60,691 bases of DNA from Isosphaera sp. (GCA_013822345.1 PNKH01000039.1:1-60691); one strand, 5' to 3'; shown: positions 16,245-29,409, counted from the first letter of the stretch. Numbers and translations: made by a program. The notes: generated by a model not told the origin, from the sequence alone.

Positions 16245-16985
16245 ATGACCGAGCACGAGTTCGGCGTCCCGTTCCCCGGCACCGTCCTCGACCCGTCGCG
16301 GTGGGCGCGGACCGCCCTGAAGGCGATGCCGGACGGGCACCTGAACTGGCGCGAGCTGTTCGGCCGCGACGCCCCGGTGGTACTCGACCTCGGGTGCGGC
16401 AACGGCCGCTACCTGATCGCGTCCGCCCTCGCCCGCCCGGACCACGACCACCTCGGGGTCGATGTCCTCCCGGTCGTCATCCGGTACGCCCGGAAGCGCG
16501 GCAACCAGCGCGGCCTGTCGAACCTCCGGTTCGCGGTCCTCGGCGGGCGCGAACTCATGGAGCGGCACGTCCCGCCGCACTCCGTCGCCGAGGTCCACTG
16601 CTACCACCCGCAGCCGTACTACGACCCGGCGAAGGTCCACCTCCGGCTCGTCACCCCGGCGTTCCTCGCCCTGGTCCACCGGGCGCTCGCCCCCGGCGGG
16701 TTGTTCGTGATCCAGACCGACAACCCCGGCTACTGGCGGTACGTCCGGGAGGTGGTGCCGGTGTTCTTCGAGTTCGCGGAGGTGGACGGGCGGTGGCCGG
16801 ACGCGCCGAAGGGCCGGACCCGGCGGGAGATCGTCGCCCGGAAGAAGAAGCTGCCGGTGTTCCGCGGGGAGGGAACGGCGAAGGCGGGGTTGGGCGAGGA
16901 GGAGGCGGTGCGGCGGGCGGAGGAGCTGCCGCCGCCCACGTTCGACGCCGACCGCCGGCTCCGCGACCTCGACCGGCTGGCGTAG
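16245..16985 (+). CDS. trmB: tRNA (guanine-N7-)-methyltransferase
   Basis: A 246-residue SAM-dependent enzyme that makes 7-methylguanosine at position 46 of tRNA. VVLDLGCGNGRYLIASALAR is the SAM site, then LGVDVLPVVIRYARKRG, and VIQTDNPGYWRYVREV towards the end. The usual substrate loop FPDPWPKKRH is replaced by CYHPQPYYDPAKVHLRL, a variant also seen in planctomycete sequences from memory. The tail from about residue 180 is longer than in E. coli TrmB. It is divergent from the polyketide operon and convergent with gnd across a hairpin. Confidence 0.85.
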   Translation: MTEHEFGVPFPGTVLDPSRWARTALKAMPDGHLNWRELFGRDAPVVLDLGCGNGRYLIASALARPDHDHLGVDVLPVVIRYARKRGNQRGLSNLRFAVLGGRELMERHVPPHSVAEVHCYHPQPYYDPAKVHLRLVTPAFLALVHRALAPGGLFVIQTDNPGYWRYVREVVPVFFEFAEVDGRWPDAPKGRTRREIVARKKKLPVFRGEGTAKAGLGEEEAVRRAEELPPPTFDADRRLRDLDRLA

Positions 16986-16990
16986 CCGCG

Positions 16991-17058
16991 GCCGTCCGAG
17001 CCGGAAGCGTGAGCGACGGATTACGTTGCCCGTCGCTCACGCTTCCGGCTCGGACGGC
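16991..17058. repeat. Perfect 29-bp inverted repeat, GTCCGAGCCGG family, copy 2
   Basis: Arms 16991-17019 and 17030-17058 are perfect complements and match the copies at 4895 and 20701. It fills the gap between the convergent trmB and gnd genes, 5 bases after one stop and 1 base before the other. Confidence 0.92.
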
Positions 17059-17059
17059 G

Positions 17060-18073
17060 TCACTTCTTCTCCGCGTGCCCGCCGAACTCCAACCGCATCG
17101 CCGACAGGAGCTTGTCCGCGAAGTCCGCTTCCCCGCGGGACGAGAACCGCTCGTACAGCGCCGCCGTCAGGACGTGGGCCGGGACGCCCTCGTCGACCGC
17201 CGCCGCGATCGTCCACCGCCCCTCCCCGGAGTCTGACACCCGGCCGGCGAAGTCGGTCAGGTCCGGGTTCTTCGCCAGGGCGTGGGCGGTCAGGTCGAGC
17301 AGCCAGGACGCGATCACGCTCCCGCGCCGCCACACCTCGGCGACGTCGGCGACGTTCAGGTCGTACCGGTAGTGCTCCGGGTTGCGGAGCGGGGTGGTCT
17401 CGGCGTCGGCGGTCCGCTTCGCCTTCCCGACGTTCGCGTGCCGGAGGATGTTCAGCCCCTCCGCGTAGGCCGCCATCACCCCGTACTCGATCCCGTTGTG
17501 CACCATCTTGACGAAGTGCCCGGCCCCGGCCGGCCCGCAGTGCAGATACCCGTGCTCGGCGGTCCCGCCGCGGCCGGCCCGGTCCGGGGTCGGCGGGGCC
17601 GACTCCTTCGGCGGGGCCAGGGTGGCGAACACCGGGTCGAGCCGCTTCACCGCCGGCCCGTCCCCGCCGATCATCATGCAGTACCCGCGGGTCAGCCCGA
17701 ACACCCCGCCGCTGGTCCCGACGTCGAGGTAGTGGAGCCCCTTCGCGGCCAGGTCGCCCGCCCGGCGGATGTCGTCGACGTAGTACGAGTTCCCGCCGTC
17801 GATGACGGCGTCGTCCTTGTCCAGCAGCGGGACGAGGTCGGCGAGGGTGGCGTCGACCAGCGCGGCCGGGATCATCAGCCACGCCGCCCGCGGCTTCGTC
17901 AGCTTCGATACGAAGTCGGCGAGCGACCCCGCCCCGACCGCCCCGGTCTCCTTCGCCAGCGCCGCGACCGCCTCCGGGCTGACATCGTACACGACGCACT
18001 GGTGCCCGCCGCGGGTCAGCCGGCGGACCATGTTCGCCCCCATCCGCCCGAGCCCGATCATCCCCAGCTGCAT
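17060..18073 (-). CDS. gnd: 6-phosphogluconate dehydrogenase (decarboxylating), short form
   Basis: A 337-residue enzyme that converts 6-phosphogluconate to ribulose 5-phosphate with release of CO2 and a reduced nicotinamide cofactor. MQLGMIGLGRMGANMVRRL is the cofactor-binding start, AVIDGGNSYYVDDIRRA and DVGTSGGVFGLTRGY are the substrate motifs, and AGHFVKMVHNGIEYGVMAAY carries the catalytic Lys and His/Asn. The length matches the short 300-340-residue class (YqeC-like) rather than the 470-residue class. It follows pgi and rpiA on the same strand, with hairpin repeats in the gaps, so the three form a sugar-phosphate block. Confidence 0.93.
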   Translation of the reverse strand: MQLGMIGLGRMGANMVRRLTRGGHQCVVYDVSPEAVAALAKETGAVGAGSLADFVSKLTKPRAAWLMIPAALVDATLADLVPLLDKDDAVIDGGNSYYVDDIRRAGDLAAKGLHYLDVGTSGGVFGLTRGYCMMIGGDGPAVKRLDPVFATLAPPKESAPPTPDRAGRGGTAEHGYLHCGPAGAGHFVKMVHNGIEYGVMAAYAEGLNILRHANVGKAKRTADAETTPLRNPEHYRYDLNVADVAEVWRRGSVIASWLLDLTAHALAKNPDLTDFAGRVSDSGEGRWTIAAAVDEGVPAHVLTAALYERFSSRGEADFADKLLSAMRLEFGGHAEKK

Positions 18074-18096
18074 GGCCGCCTCCCGGGTGTTGTCTT

Positions 18097-18193
18097 GTAG
18101 GGTGGGCCGAGCCCCGCGCTTCGCGGGGCGAGTCCCACCACCGCCTACGCCCGGTGGGACTCGCGGGCGAAGCGCCCGCTCGGCCCACCCTAC
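18097..18193. repeat. Inverted repeat, GTAGGGTGGG family, copy 2
   Basis: The outer arms GTAGGGTGGGCCGAGC (18097 on) and GGCCCACCCTAC (to 18193) pair, and GAGTCCCACC pairs with GGTGGGACTC inside. Each arm holds a small hairpin of its own. It lies between pgi and gnd. Confidence 0.88.
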
Positions 18194-18201
18194 CGCCCCC
18201 G

Positions 18202-19839
18202 CTACGACCGGCCGCGGGCCTTCCGGTACCGCCGGATCAGGGCGTTGGTGGACGAGTCGTGCTTCAGGTCCGGGGCGGCCGCGGCCTCCAGCTCCGGGAC
18301 GATCCGCCCGGCCAGCACCTTCCCCAGCTCGACGCCCCACTGGTCGAACGAGTCGAGTTCCCACACCACCCCCTGGACGTACACGCTGTGCTCGTACAGG
18401 GCGACCAGCTTCCCGAGCGCCGCCGGGTCGAGCTTGTCGAGCAGCAGCACGTTCGAGGGCCGGTTCCCCGGGAACGTCTTGTGGGCCACCAGGTCGGCGG
18501 GGGCGCCCTCCGCCCGCACCTCGTCCGCCGACTTCCCGAACGCCAGCGCCTCCGCCTGCGCGAACACGTTCGCCATGAGCAGGTCGTGGTGCCGGCCGAC
18601 CGGGTTGAGGGTCGTCGTGAACCCGAGGAAGTCGCACGGGATCAGGTGCGTCCCCTGGTGGATGAGCTGGTAGAAGCTGTGCTGCCCGTTGGTGCCCGGC
18701 TCGCCCCAGTACACCGGCCCGGTCGCGTAGTCGACCTCCGCCCCGGCCAGCGTCACCCGCTTCCCGTTCGACTCCATCGTCAGCTGCTGGAGGTACGCCG
18801 GGAACCGCTTCAGGTACTGGTCGTACGGCAGCACCGCGACCGACTGCGACCCGAAGAAGTCCGCGTACCACACCGTCAGCAGGCCCATCAGCACCGGCAG
18901 GTTCTTGTCGAACGGGGCCGTGCGGAAGTGCCCGTCCATCGCGTGGAAGCCGGCGAGCATGCCGCGGAAGTGCTCCGGCCCGACGGCGAGCATCGTCGAC
19001 AGGCCGATCGCCGAGTCCATCGAGTACCGCCCGCCGACCCAGTCCCAGAACCCGAACATGTTGGCGGTGTCGATCCCGAACGCGGTCACCTCCTTCGCGT
19101 TCGTCGACACGGCGACGAAGTGCTTCGCCACCGCCGCCGGGTCCTTCAGTGTCCCGAGCGACCAGTCCCGGGCGGTCCGGGCGTTGGTCATCGTCTCCTG
19201 CGTCGTGAACGTCTTCGACGAGATGACGAACAGGGTGCGGGCCGGGTCGAGGTCGCGGGTCGCCTCGGCGAAGTCGGTCCCGTCGACGTTCGACACGAAC
19301 CGGAACGTGCGGGTCCGGTCGGAGTAGTGCCGCAGGGCTTCGTAGGCCATCACCGGGCCGAGGTCCGACCCGCCGATCCCGACGTTCACCACCGCGGTGA
19401 TCGGCTGCCCGGTGTGCCCCTTCCACTCCCCGGAGCGGACGCGGTCGGCGAACGCCGACATCCGGTCGAGCACCTGGTGGACCTCGGGCACGACGTTCGC
19501 CCCGTCCACGGTGACCGTGGCGCCCTTCGGGGCACGGAGGGCGGTGTGCAGGACGGCCCGGTTCTCGGTCGTGTTGATCTTGTCCCCGCGGAACATCGCG
19601 TCGATCCGGTCGCGCAGCCGGCACTCGTCGGCGAGCCTCAGGAGCAGCTTCAGCGTCTCGTCGGTGGCGCGGTTCTTCGAGTAGTCGAGGAACACGCCGG
19701 CGCCCTCGGCGGTCAGCCGCTCGCCGCGGCCGGGGTCGGCGGCGAACAGGTCGCGGAGGTGCCGGTCGCGGACCGCCGGGAGGTGCGCCTGCAATGCCTT
19801 CCACGCCGGGAGCGTGGTCAGCCGGGGCGAGTCGGGCAT
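18202..19839 (-). CDS. pgi: Glucose-6-phosphate isomerase
   Basis: A 545-residue enzyme that interconverts glucose 6-phosphate and fructose 6-phosphate in the cytoplasm. Seen are [47 protein letters not shown], the catalytic Glu/His region [19 protein letters not shown] and the C-terminal Lys in [13 protein letters not shown]. Length and motif order are those of the long (E. coli-like) class. It lies between rpiA upstream and gnd downstream, all on one strand. The ATG at 19839 fits the family N-terminus. Confidence 0.97.
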   Translation of the reverse strand: MPDSPRLTTLPAWKALQAHLPAVRDRHLRDLFAADPGRGERLTAEGAGVFLDYSKNRATDETLKLLLRLADECRLRDRIDAMFRGDKINTTENRAVLHTALRAPKGATVTVDGANVVPEVHQVLDRMSAFADRVRSGEWKGHTGQPITAVVNVGIGGSDLGPVMAYEALRHYSDRTRTFRFVSNVDGTDFAEATRDLDPARTLFVISSKTFTTQETMTNARTARDWSLGTLKDPAAVAKHFVAVSTNAKEVTAFGIDTANMFGFWDWVGGRYSMDSAIGLSTMLAVGPEHFRGMLAGFHAMDGHFRTAPFDKNLPVLMGLLTVWYADFFGSQSVAVLPYDQYLKRFPAYLQQLTMESNGKRVTLAGAEVDYATGPVYWGEPGTNGQHSFYQLIHQGTHLIPCDFLGFTTTLNPVGRHHDLLMANVFAQAEALAFGKSADEVRAEGAPADLVAHKTFPGNRPSNVLLLDKLDPAALGKLVALYEHSVYVQGVVWELDSFDQWGVELGKVLAGRIVPELEAAAAPDLKHDSSTNALIRRYRKARGRS

Positions 19840-19862
19840 GGTGAGGCTCCTGGGGAAAGTTC

Positions 19863-19947
19863 TTGTAGGGTGGGCCGAGTCTTCGAGTCCCACCACCCGA
19901 ACGGGAAATCGAATCGGTGGGACTCGAAGACTCGGCCCACCCTACAA
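19863..19947. repeat. Perfect 32-bp inverted repeat, GTAGGGTGGG family, copy 3
   Basis: Arms 19863-19894 and 19916-19947 are perfect complements (TTGTAGGGTGGGCCGAG start). It sits between the rpiA stop and the pgi start. Confidence 0.92.
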
Positions 19948-19959
19948 ATCGGGTGGCGG

Positions 19960-20634
19960 TCAGCCGCGGACGGTGACCCCGCCGGCCGGGTTCGGGGTCA
20001 CGACGGTCGGGTTCATGCCGACGAACAGTCCGGTCCCGACTACCCCGGGAATGGCCCGGATCGCCGCGTCGAGGCCGGCGGGGTCGGCGAGCGGGCCGAC
20101 CGCCAGGTCGAGGACGTGGTTGCCGTTGTCGGTGACGAACGGCCGGCCGGCGTGCTCGCGGACCTTGGACGGGTATCCGAGGGCGGCGAGGCGGCGGGCG
20201 CACGCCCCGGCCGCGAACGGTACCACCTCGACCGGCAGCCGGCCGCGGGTGCCGAGCACCGGGACCAGCTTCTCGGGGCCGACCAGGACGACGAACCGGC
20301 GGGCGGCGGCGGCCACCACCTTCTCGCGGAGCAGCGCCCCGCCGTACCCTTTGATCAGGTTCCCGGCCGGGTCGACCTCGTCCGCCCCGTCCACCGCCAC
20401 GTCGATCTCGGCGACCTCGTCGAACGTCAGGAGCGGGATGCCGAGCCGGCGGGCGGTGGCGGCGGACTCCTCCGAGGTCGGCACCCCGCGGACCCGCAGC
20501 CCGGCCGCGACCCTCGCCCCGAGGGCGTCGAGGAAGGCGGCGGCGGCGCGGCCGGTGCCGAGGCCGACGACCGCCCCGTCCGGCACGAGGGTGAGTGCGT
20601 GGGCGGCGACCGGGCCGAGGTCGGGCGGGGTCAT
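19960..20634 (-). CDS. rpiA: Ribose-5-phosphate isomerase A
   Basis: A 224-residue enzyme of the non-oxidative pentose phosphate pathway, interconverting ribose 5-phosphate and ribulose 5-phosphate. VVGLGTGRAAAAFLDAL binds the phosphate, the catalytic region is VDGADEVDPAGNLIKGYGGA followed by LLREKVVA (Asp, Glu and Lys present), and VLVGPEKLVPVLG closes the core. The ATG at 20634 gives the usual length. It heads a same-strand series rpiA, pgi, gnd; the product of gnd is the substrate pair of rpiA, so the grouping makes metabolic sense. Confidence 0.95.
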   Translation of the reverse strand: MTPPDLGPVAAHALTLVPDGAVVGLGTGRAAAAFLDALGARVAAGLRVRGVPTSEESAATARRLGIPLLTFDEVAEIDVAVDGADEVDPAGNLIKGYGGALLREKVVAAAARRFVVLVGPEKLVPVLGTRGRLPVEVVPFAAGACARRLAALGYPSKVREHAGRPFVTDNGNHVLDLAVGPLADPAGLDAAIRAIPGVVGTGLFVGMNPTVVTPNPAGGVTVRG

Positions 20635-20700
20635 GAGGGGGTTTCCCCGGACGGGAGAGTTCCGTCCGGAGATTCTAGCGACTTTTCGGGAGGGGTTGCG

Positions 20701-20769
20701 TCCGTCCGAGCCGGAAGCGTGAGCGACGGTCTTCGCCAACCCGTCGCTCACGCTTCCGGCTCGGACGGA
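20701..20769. repeat. Perfect 29-bp inverted repeat, GTCCGAGCCGG family, copy 3
   Basis: Arms 20701-20729 and 20741-20769 are perfect complements. It lies 4 bases after the thiC stop and upstream of rpiA, so it may end the thiC transcript. Confidence 0.92.
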
Positions 20770-20773
20770 GGAA

Positions 20774-24782
<4,009 letters not shown>

Positions 24783-24788
24783 CGGGTC

Positions 24789-24851
24789 GGTCCGAGCCCG
24801 AGCGCGAGCGAGGGTCCACGTTCGACCCTCGCTCGCGCTCGGGCTCGGACC
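24789..24851. repeat. Perfect 28-bp inverted repeat between convergent genes
   Basis: Arms 24789-24816 and 24824-24851 are perfect complements (GGTCCGAGCCCGAGCGCGAG). It sits between the stops of the LRR kinase and the DUF1559 gene. Confidence 0.92.
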
Positions 24852-24864
24852 TGGGTGCCGACCG

Positions 24865-25860
24865 TCAGAAGTCCGGTAGCACCAGGCCGTCGTTCCGGAC
24901 GCACAGGGTCCGCAGGGTTGGTTGCGGGATCGTGTCCCGGACGAACCGGACGGACCCGTCGGCCAGGGCGAAGTTCGCCCCGCCCGGGTGCTGGCTGCCG
25001 AACGCGTTCATCCGCGTCTCGTGCAGCGGCAGGAACGCCGGGTAGGTGGTCGGCGGGTTGGCCGGGAGGCGGTAGTTGAGTGGGGCGTAGGCGCTGAGCA
25101 TCACGTCCCCGGCGGCTTGCCGCCCGGTCGAGTTCGCCCACAGCCCGACCAGCCCGAGCGGGTTGAGCATCTGGAACCCGCCGGGCGGCCCGGTCCCGGT
25201 CGGCGGGGGTACCAGCCCGACCGACCCCTCGTGGTTCCGGTCGACGTGCGTCCGCTCCCCGAACAGGGCGGTGTTGCTCGCCCCGTCGGTGGCGTCGACC
25301 AGGCGGACCGGGCGGGCGTTCGGGACCGGCTCGGCGGCCGGGCCGCAGACGAAGAACATCCCGTCGTTGGCCGCGTCCCGCGGGTCGTAGCTGCGGCTCC
25401 CGCCGTTCCCCCCGTAGCTGCCGACCCCGTACCACCGGTTGCCCCCGGCGTCGACCGGGTTCGCCCCGATCCGGTCGGACGGGCAGAGGAGCCCCTTCAG
25501 CACGGCGGCCGTCCGCGACGCCTGGCCGCCGGTCGTGTTGTTGAGCGGGTCGGCGTGGTCCCAGGTCCCGGTCAGCGGCTCCTGCTCCAGGTACGGGCCG
25601 AGGTGGACGAACAGCGGCACCCCGCGGGTCCGGGGCGCCATCATGAACGGCGTCTGGAACACCCCGGGCGGGAGCCGACCCATCGACTCGTCGTGGTGGT
25701 GGGCGGCGAGGGCGAGCTGCTTGAGTTGGTTCGCGCACTTCGCCCGCGCCGCCGACTCCCGGACCGCTTGGACGGCCGGCAGCAGCAGGCCGATGAGGAC
25801 GGCGATGATGGCGACGACCACGAGGAGTTCGATGAGGGTGAAGGCGGGGCGGCGGGTCAT
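24865..25860 (-). CDS. DUF1559 protein with type IV pilin-like N-terminus
   Basis: A 331-residue protein of a family found in large numbers in planctomycetes. It starts MTRRPAFTLIELLVVVAIIA, a prepilin cleavage and methylation signal with a hydrophobic helix up to about residue 27, followed by LLLPAVQAVRESAARAKCAN, the usual start of the DUF1559 (SBP_bac_10) domain. The C-terminus has HPGGANFALADGSVRFVRDTI, the typical H-x-G-G-A-N-F-A-L-A-D-G-S-V motif. It is probably processed by a prepilin peptidase and found in the envelope or in pseudopili. The ATG at 25860 gives the short leader that such signals need. Confidence 0.93.
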   Translation of the reverse strand: MTRRPAFTLIELLVVVAIIAVLIGLLLPAVQAVRESAARAKCANQLKQLALAAHHHDESMGRLPPGVFQTPFMMAPRTRGVPLFVHLGPYLEQEPLTGTWDHADPLNNTTGGQASRTAAVLKGLLCPSDRIGANPVDAGGNRWYGVGSYGGNGGSRSYDPRDAANDGMFFVCGPAAEPVPNARPVRLVDATDGASNTALFGERTHVDRNHEGSVGLVPPPTGTGPPGGFQMLNPLGLVGLWANSTGRQAAGDVMLSAYAPLNYRLPANPPTTYPAFLPLHETRMNAFGSQHPGGANFALADGSVRFVRDTIPQPTLRTLCVRNDGLVLPDF

Positions 25861-26135
25861 GGGTGCGGCCCTCGGGGGGTGCTTCACAGTTCTCAACGTA
25901 CACCCCACTCACGTCCGGACAAGAATTCGCACCGGCCCGGGCGTCCCCGCCCGACCGGGTCGTCGTCCGCCGCGATCCGCCCGCGGCCCGGAAACGCCCC
26001 GGGGATCGTCGGCGGGAAGAATCTCGGGAAAAGCAGACTGACAGGTCACGGTCGGGCCGTTACAGTGTGCGTACCCCGTTGTGCCTGGCGTCCGCCGACG
26101 CACCCCGGCCACGCCCCCCGTCTCACGGTGCCCCA

Positions 26136-27116
26136 ATGGCCCAGTTGACGCAACCGGTCGAGCCGTTCGGCGAGGTCAACGTCCACCCGCAGAAGGACGG
26201 GTCGGTCGACATCGTCGCCACCATCCTGATGGTCCCGGAGATCGAGGGCGCCCGGACCGGGCTGGCCCTGGACGCGTCCATCTCGATGAAGAACCTGTAC
26301 GGCATCTCCCGGGTGGTCGGCGGCGGGATCTTCTCCAAGGCGGCCGCCGGCGGCCCGCCGAACCTGGTCGAGCCGGTCGCCCGGACCATGGCCGCGTACC
26401 TCGCCCAGTTCTCGGCCACCGCCAAGTGCGACCTCGTGTACTGGGCGTGCAACCTCCCGCCGGCCCAGGCGGCCGGCAACCCGGACCTCGCCGGGGCCGG
26501 GGTCGAGCCGATCGGGTCGGTGTCCGCGGACGAGGCGGAGACGGTGTCGATCGCCGGCCCGAAGCGGCTCCCGTGGGGCGGCGGGACCAAGCTGCTGCCG
26601 CCGGTCAAGCACTTCGTCGACTCGGCGTTCAAGGACGCCCCGTGGGCCATCTGCGTGTTCGTCACCGACGGGGTGATCGAGGACCTCGCGGCGGTCAAGG
26701 CGTACTGCCTGAACTTCGGCAAGCAGATCGCCTCCGGCCAGCGGAAGTTCATCAAGCTCGTCCTGATCGGGGTCGGCGAGCAGGTGGACGAGTCGCAGAT
26801 GGAGGAGCTGGACGACATGTTCGAGGGGTCCGGGCTGAGGGACCCGGACGGGAACGAGATCGACCTGTGGGACCACAAGCTCGCGTCGGAGATGCGGAAG
26901 ATCGAGGAGATCTTCGCCGAGGTGGTGTCCGACTCGACGGTGGTGGCCGCCACCGGGAAGGTGGTCAACCAGGCCGGGGCGGTCGCCAAGGAGTACCCGG
27001 ACGGGCTCCCGGCCCTCCTGCGGTTCAAGCTCCCGCCCGGGTCGACCGCGTTCACCGTCGAGTTCCCCGGCGGGTCGGTCACCCAGGACATCACCGACGG
27101 GCTGAACCGGCCCTGA
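26136..27116 (+). CDS. VWA-domain protein, family A, copy 1 (Ter-type cluster)
   Basis: A 326-residue von Willebrand A protein. The N-terminal strand is EPFGEVNVHPQKDGSVDIVA. The metal-binding MIDAS is LALDASISM (Asp46, Ser48, Ser50), with a later TDG (VFVTDGVIEDLAAVKAY). The C-terminal part keeps LWDHKLASEMRKIEEIFAEV, shared with the next two genes. It lacks the long insert after the MIDAS that the other two copies carry. No signal peptide, so it is likely cytoplasmic. It is the first gene of a co-directional run with two paralogues, three TerY-like genes, a phosphatase and a kinase. VWA proteins usually assemble complexes through a bound divalent cation. Confidence 0.88.
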   Translation: MAQLTQPVEPFGEVNVHPQKDGSVDIVATILMVPEIEGARTGLALDASISMKNLYGISRVVGGGIFSKAAAGGPPNLVEPVARTMAAYLAQFSATAKCDLVYWACNLPPAQAAGNPDLAGAGVEPIGSVSADEAETVSIAGPKRLPWGGGTKLLPPVKHFVDSAFKDAPWAICVFVTDGVIEDLAAVKAYCLNFGKQIASGQRKFIKLVLIGVGEQVDESQMEELDDMFEGSGLRDPDGNEIDLWDHKLASEMRKIEEIFAEVVSDSTVVAATGKVVNQAGAVAKEYPDGLPALLRFKLPPGSTAFTVEFPGGSVTQDITDGLNRP

Positions 27117-27135
27117 CCCCGAACCCCGGCCGCCC

Positions 27136-28164
27136 GTGTCCGCACCCCGCCAGCTCCCGAGCGCGATCGTCGCCCCCGAGTTCGGGGAGGTGAACGTCCA
27201 CGACACCGCCGCCGGGCGGGAGGTGTTGTTCACCGTCCTGATGGAGCCGCAGGGGGTGGAGGCGGAGGGGTGGCAGACCGGGGTCGCCCTGGACGCCAGC
27301 GCGTCGATGAAGAACTGGTACGGCCGGGTGCTGGTCGGGAAGGTGCCGAAGGACGTGACCGCCGAGTACGAGCGGAACGGGTGGGTGACCGGGCGGGTCG
27401 AGGACGGGAAGCGGGTGAACGTGTTCAAGCCGGAGGCGTACCGGGACGCGGTCGCCCGCGGGTTCATGAAGTTCACCGACAACATCGTCCAGGGGCCGGC
27501 CCGGGAGTTCACCGCGTACCTGGCCGGGAACCTGGACGCGGACGGCGGGACCACCGTCGTCTACTGGGCGTGCGGCGACGGGTCGGGGTACGAGGTGCTC
27601 GGCGACTTCACCGCCGACCAGTGCAAGGACCTGGCGGTGACCGGCCCGGCCGGGCAGCCGTTCGGCACCGGCACCCGGCTGACCCCGGTCGTCCGGTACT
27701 TCTGCGACCGGTTCGCCGACGCCCGCCGCGGCATGTACCTGTTCCTGACCGACGGCAAGCTGGACGACCTGGCCGAGGTGAAGGCGTTCACCCGGGAGCT
27801 GTGCCGGGAGGTCGAGGCCGGGCGGCGGAACGCGGTGAAGTGCGTCCTGATCGGGGTGGGGTCGGCGGTCGACGAGGCACAGATGGCGGAACTGGACGAC
27901 CTGGACACCGGGACCGGGGTGGACGTCTGGGACCACAAGATCCACCGGGACATGCGCGGGCTGGCGGAGATCTTCGCCGAGGTGGTGGACGAGCACACGG
28001 TGGTCGCCCCGACCGGGGCCCTGTACGACGCCGACGGGAACCTGGCCCGGCGGTTCACCGACGGGGTCCCGGCCCGGGTCGCGGCCACCCTCCCGGCCGG
28101 CTGCCCGTGGTTCGAACTGGAGGTCGGGGGGCAGCGGGTCCGGCAGCCCCTCGACCCGCGGTGA
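27136..28164 (+). CDS. VWA-domain protein, family A, copy 2
   Basis: A 342-residue paralogue of the preceding gene, starting with GTG. MIDAS: VALDASASM (Asp53, Ser55, Ser57). Between MIDAS and the next helix is a 45-residue insert (about 60-105) absent from copy 1 and different from copy 3. TAYLAGNLDADGGTTVVYWA and LFLTDGKLDDLAEVKAF follow, then DVWDHKIHRDMRGLAEIF. It lies 19 bases after copy 1. Long stretches are almost identical at DNA level to copy 3, including at silent positions. Confidence 0.88.
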   Translation: MSAPRQLPSAIVAPEFGEVNVHDTAAGREVLFTVLMEPQGVEAEGWQTGVALDASASMKNWYGRVLVGKVPKDVTAEYERNGWVTGRVEDGKRVNVFKPEAYRDAVARGFMKFTDNIVQGPAREFTAYLAGNLDADGGTTVVYWACGDGSGYEVLGDFTADQCKDLAVTGPAGQPFGTGTRLTPVVRYFCDRFADARRGMYLFLTDGKLDDLAEVKAFTRELCREVEAGRRNAVKCVLIGVGSAVDEAQMAELDDLDTGTGVDVWDHKIHRDMRGLAEIFAEVVDEHTVVAPTGALYDADGNLARRFTDGVPARVAATLPAGCPWFELEVGGQRVRQPLDPR

Positions 28165-28200
28165 CGGCCCGACTTCGACCCTAACCTCCCGAGGTGTCCC

Positions 28201-29304
28201 GTGGGCTTCTGGAACCGGATGTTCGGCGGCGGCTCGTCGTCCCCCAAGGCTGAGAAGGGGGGCGTCAGCCACCAGCTCCCGAGCTCGATGGTGGCGTCCG
28301 AGTTCGGGGAGGTGAACGTCCGCCGGGTGGGGTCCGAGGTGGAGGTGGTGTTCACCGTCCTGATGGAGCCGCAGGGGGTGGAGGCCGAAGGCTGGCAGAC
28401 CGGGGTCGCCCTGGACGCCAGCGCGTCGATGGAGCCGGTGTACGGCCGCGGGCTGGAGCCCGGGCCGAAGGGCCCGCCGTCGGACAAGGTGTGGCAGGAC
28501 TACATCCGCCGCGGGCTGGTGCAGGTGTTCGAGCACCAGGGCCAGCACTACCCGATCCCGTCCGACGCGTGCAAGGAGGACCTGGTCGAGAAGGGGTACT
28601 TCGTCTGGTCGAAGAACACGATCGAGCCGGTCGCCCGGGAGTTCACCGCGTACCTGGCCGGGAACCTGGACGCGGACGGCGGGACCACCGTCATCTACTG
28701 GGCGTGCGGGGACGGGACGGTGGTCGAGGAGGTCGGGGACCTGACCGCCGCCGAGTGCAAGACGGCCAGCTTCCCCGGCCCGCGGCGGGCGTCGTTCGGC
28801 CAGGGGACGTTCCTGGCCCCGGCCATGCAGCACTTCGTCGACAAGTTCCCGGACGCGGCGAACGGGATGTACCTGTTCGTCACCGACGGGGAGCTGAACG
28901 ACCTGGACGCGGTCAAGGCGTACACCAAGAAGCTGTGCCGGGACATCGCGGCCAAGCGGCGGAACCCGGTGAAGTGCGTCCTGATCGGGATCGGTGACAA
29001 CATCAACGAGGAGCAGATGGAGGAGCTGGACGACCTGGAGAGCGGGACCGACGTGGACATCTGGGACCACAAGATCGCGAAGGAGATGCGCGTCCTGACC
29101 GAGATCTTCGCGGAGGTGGTCGGGGAGAACACGATCGTCGCCCCGACCGCCAAGCTGTACGACGCGACCGGGGCGGTGATCAAGCACTTCACCGACGGGA
29201 TGCCGGCCCGGGTGACGTTCCGGATGCCGGCCAGCTCGCAGACGTTCGAGCTGGAGGTCGGCGACCAGCGCGTGAAGCAAAGCGTGGTTCTGCCGAAGAA
29301 GTAA
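28201..29304 (+). CDS. VWA-domain protein, family A, copy 3
   Basis: A 367-residue paralogue with a distinct N-terminus (MGFWNRMFGGGSSS), read from GTG with GAGGTG upstream. MIDAS: VALDASASM (Asp72, Ser74, Ser76). The insert after the MIDAS (about residues 80-130, with FEHQGQHYPIPSDACKEDL) differs fully from that of copy 2 while the flanks are nearly identical. YLFVTDGELNDLDAVKAY and DIWDHKIAKEMRVLTEIF follow. The Phe/Trp-rich start could be a membrane- or partner-docking peptide; this is a guess. Confidence 0.88.
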   Translation: MGFWNRMFGGGSSSPKAEKGGVSHQLPSSMVASEFGEVNVRRVGSEVEVVFTVLMEPQGVEAEGWQTGVALDASASMEPVYGRGLEPGPKGPPSDKVWQDYIRRGLVQVFEHQGQHYPIPSDACKEDLVEKGYFVWSKNTIEPVAREFTAYLAGNLDADGGTTVIYWACGDGTVVEEVGDLTAAECKTASFPGPRRASFGQGTFLAPAMQHFVDKFPDAANGMYLFVTDGELNDLDAVKAYTKKLCRDIAAKRRNPVKCVLIGIGDNINEEQMEELDDLESGTDVDIWDHKIAKEMRVLTEIFAEVVGENTIVAPTAKLYDATGAVIKHFTDGMPARVTFRMPASSQTFELEVGDQRVKQSVVLPKK

Positions 29305-29313
29305 GTACAGACC

Positions 29314-29390
29314 GCCCCGGTTAGCGACGCGTCGCAGACGCGTCCGCGATGGGAGCCCGGACGCGTCTGCGACGCGTCGCTAACCGGGGC
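29314..29390. repeat. Perfect 33-bp inverted repeat, TTAGCGACGC family
   Basis: Arms 29314-29346 and 29358-29390 are perfect complements. It separates the three family-A VWA genes from the three TerY genes and may split the cluster into two transcripts. Confidence 0.92.
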
Positions 29391-29409
29391 TTGGTGTTCG
29401 GAGGTTTCG

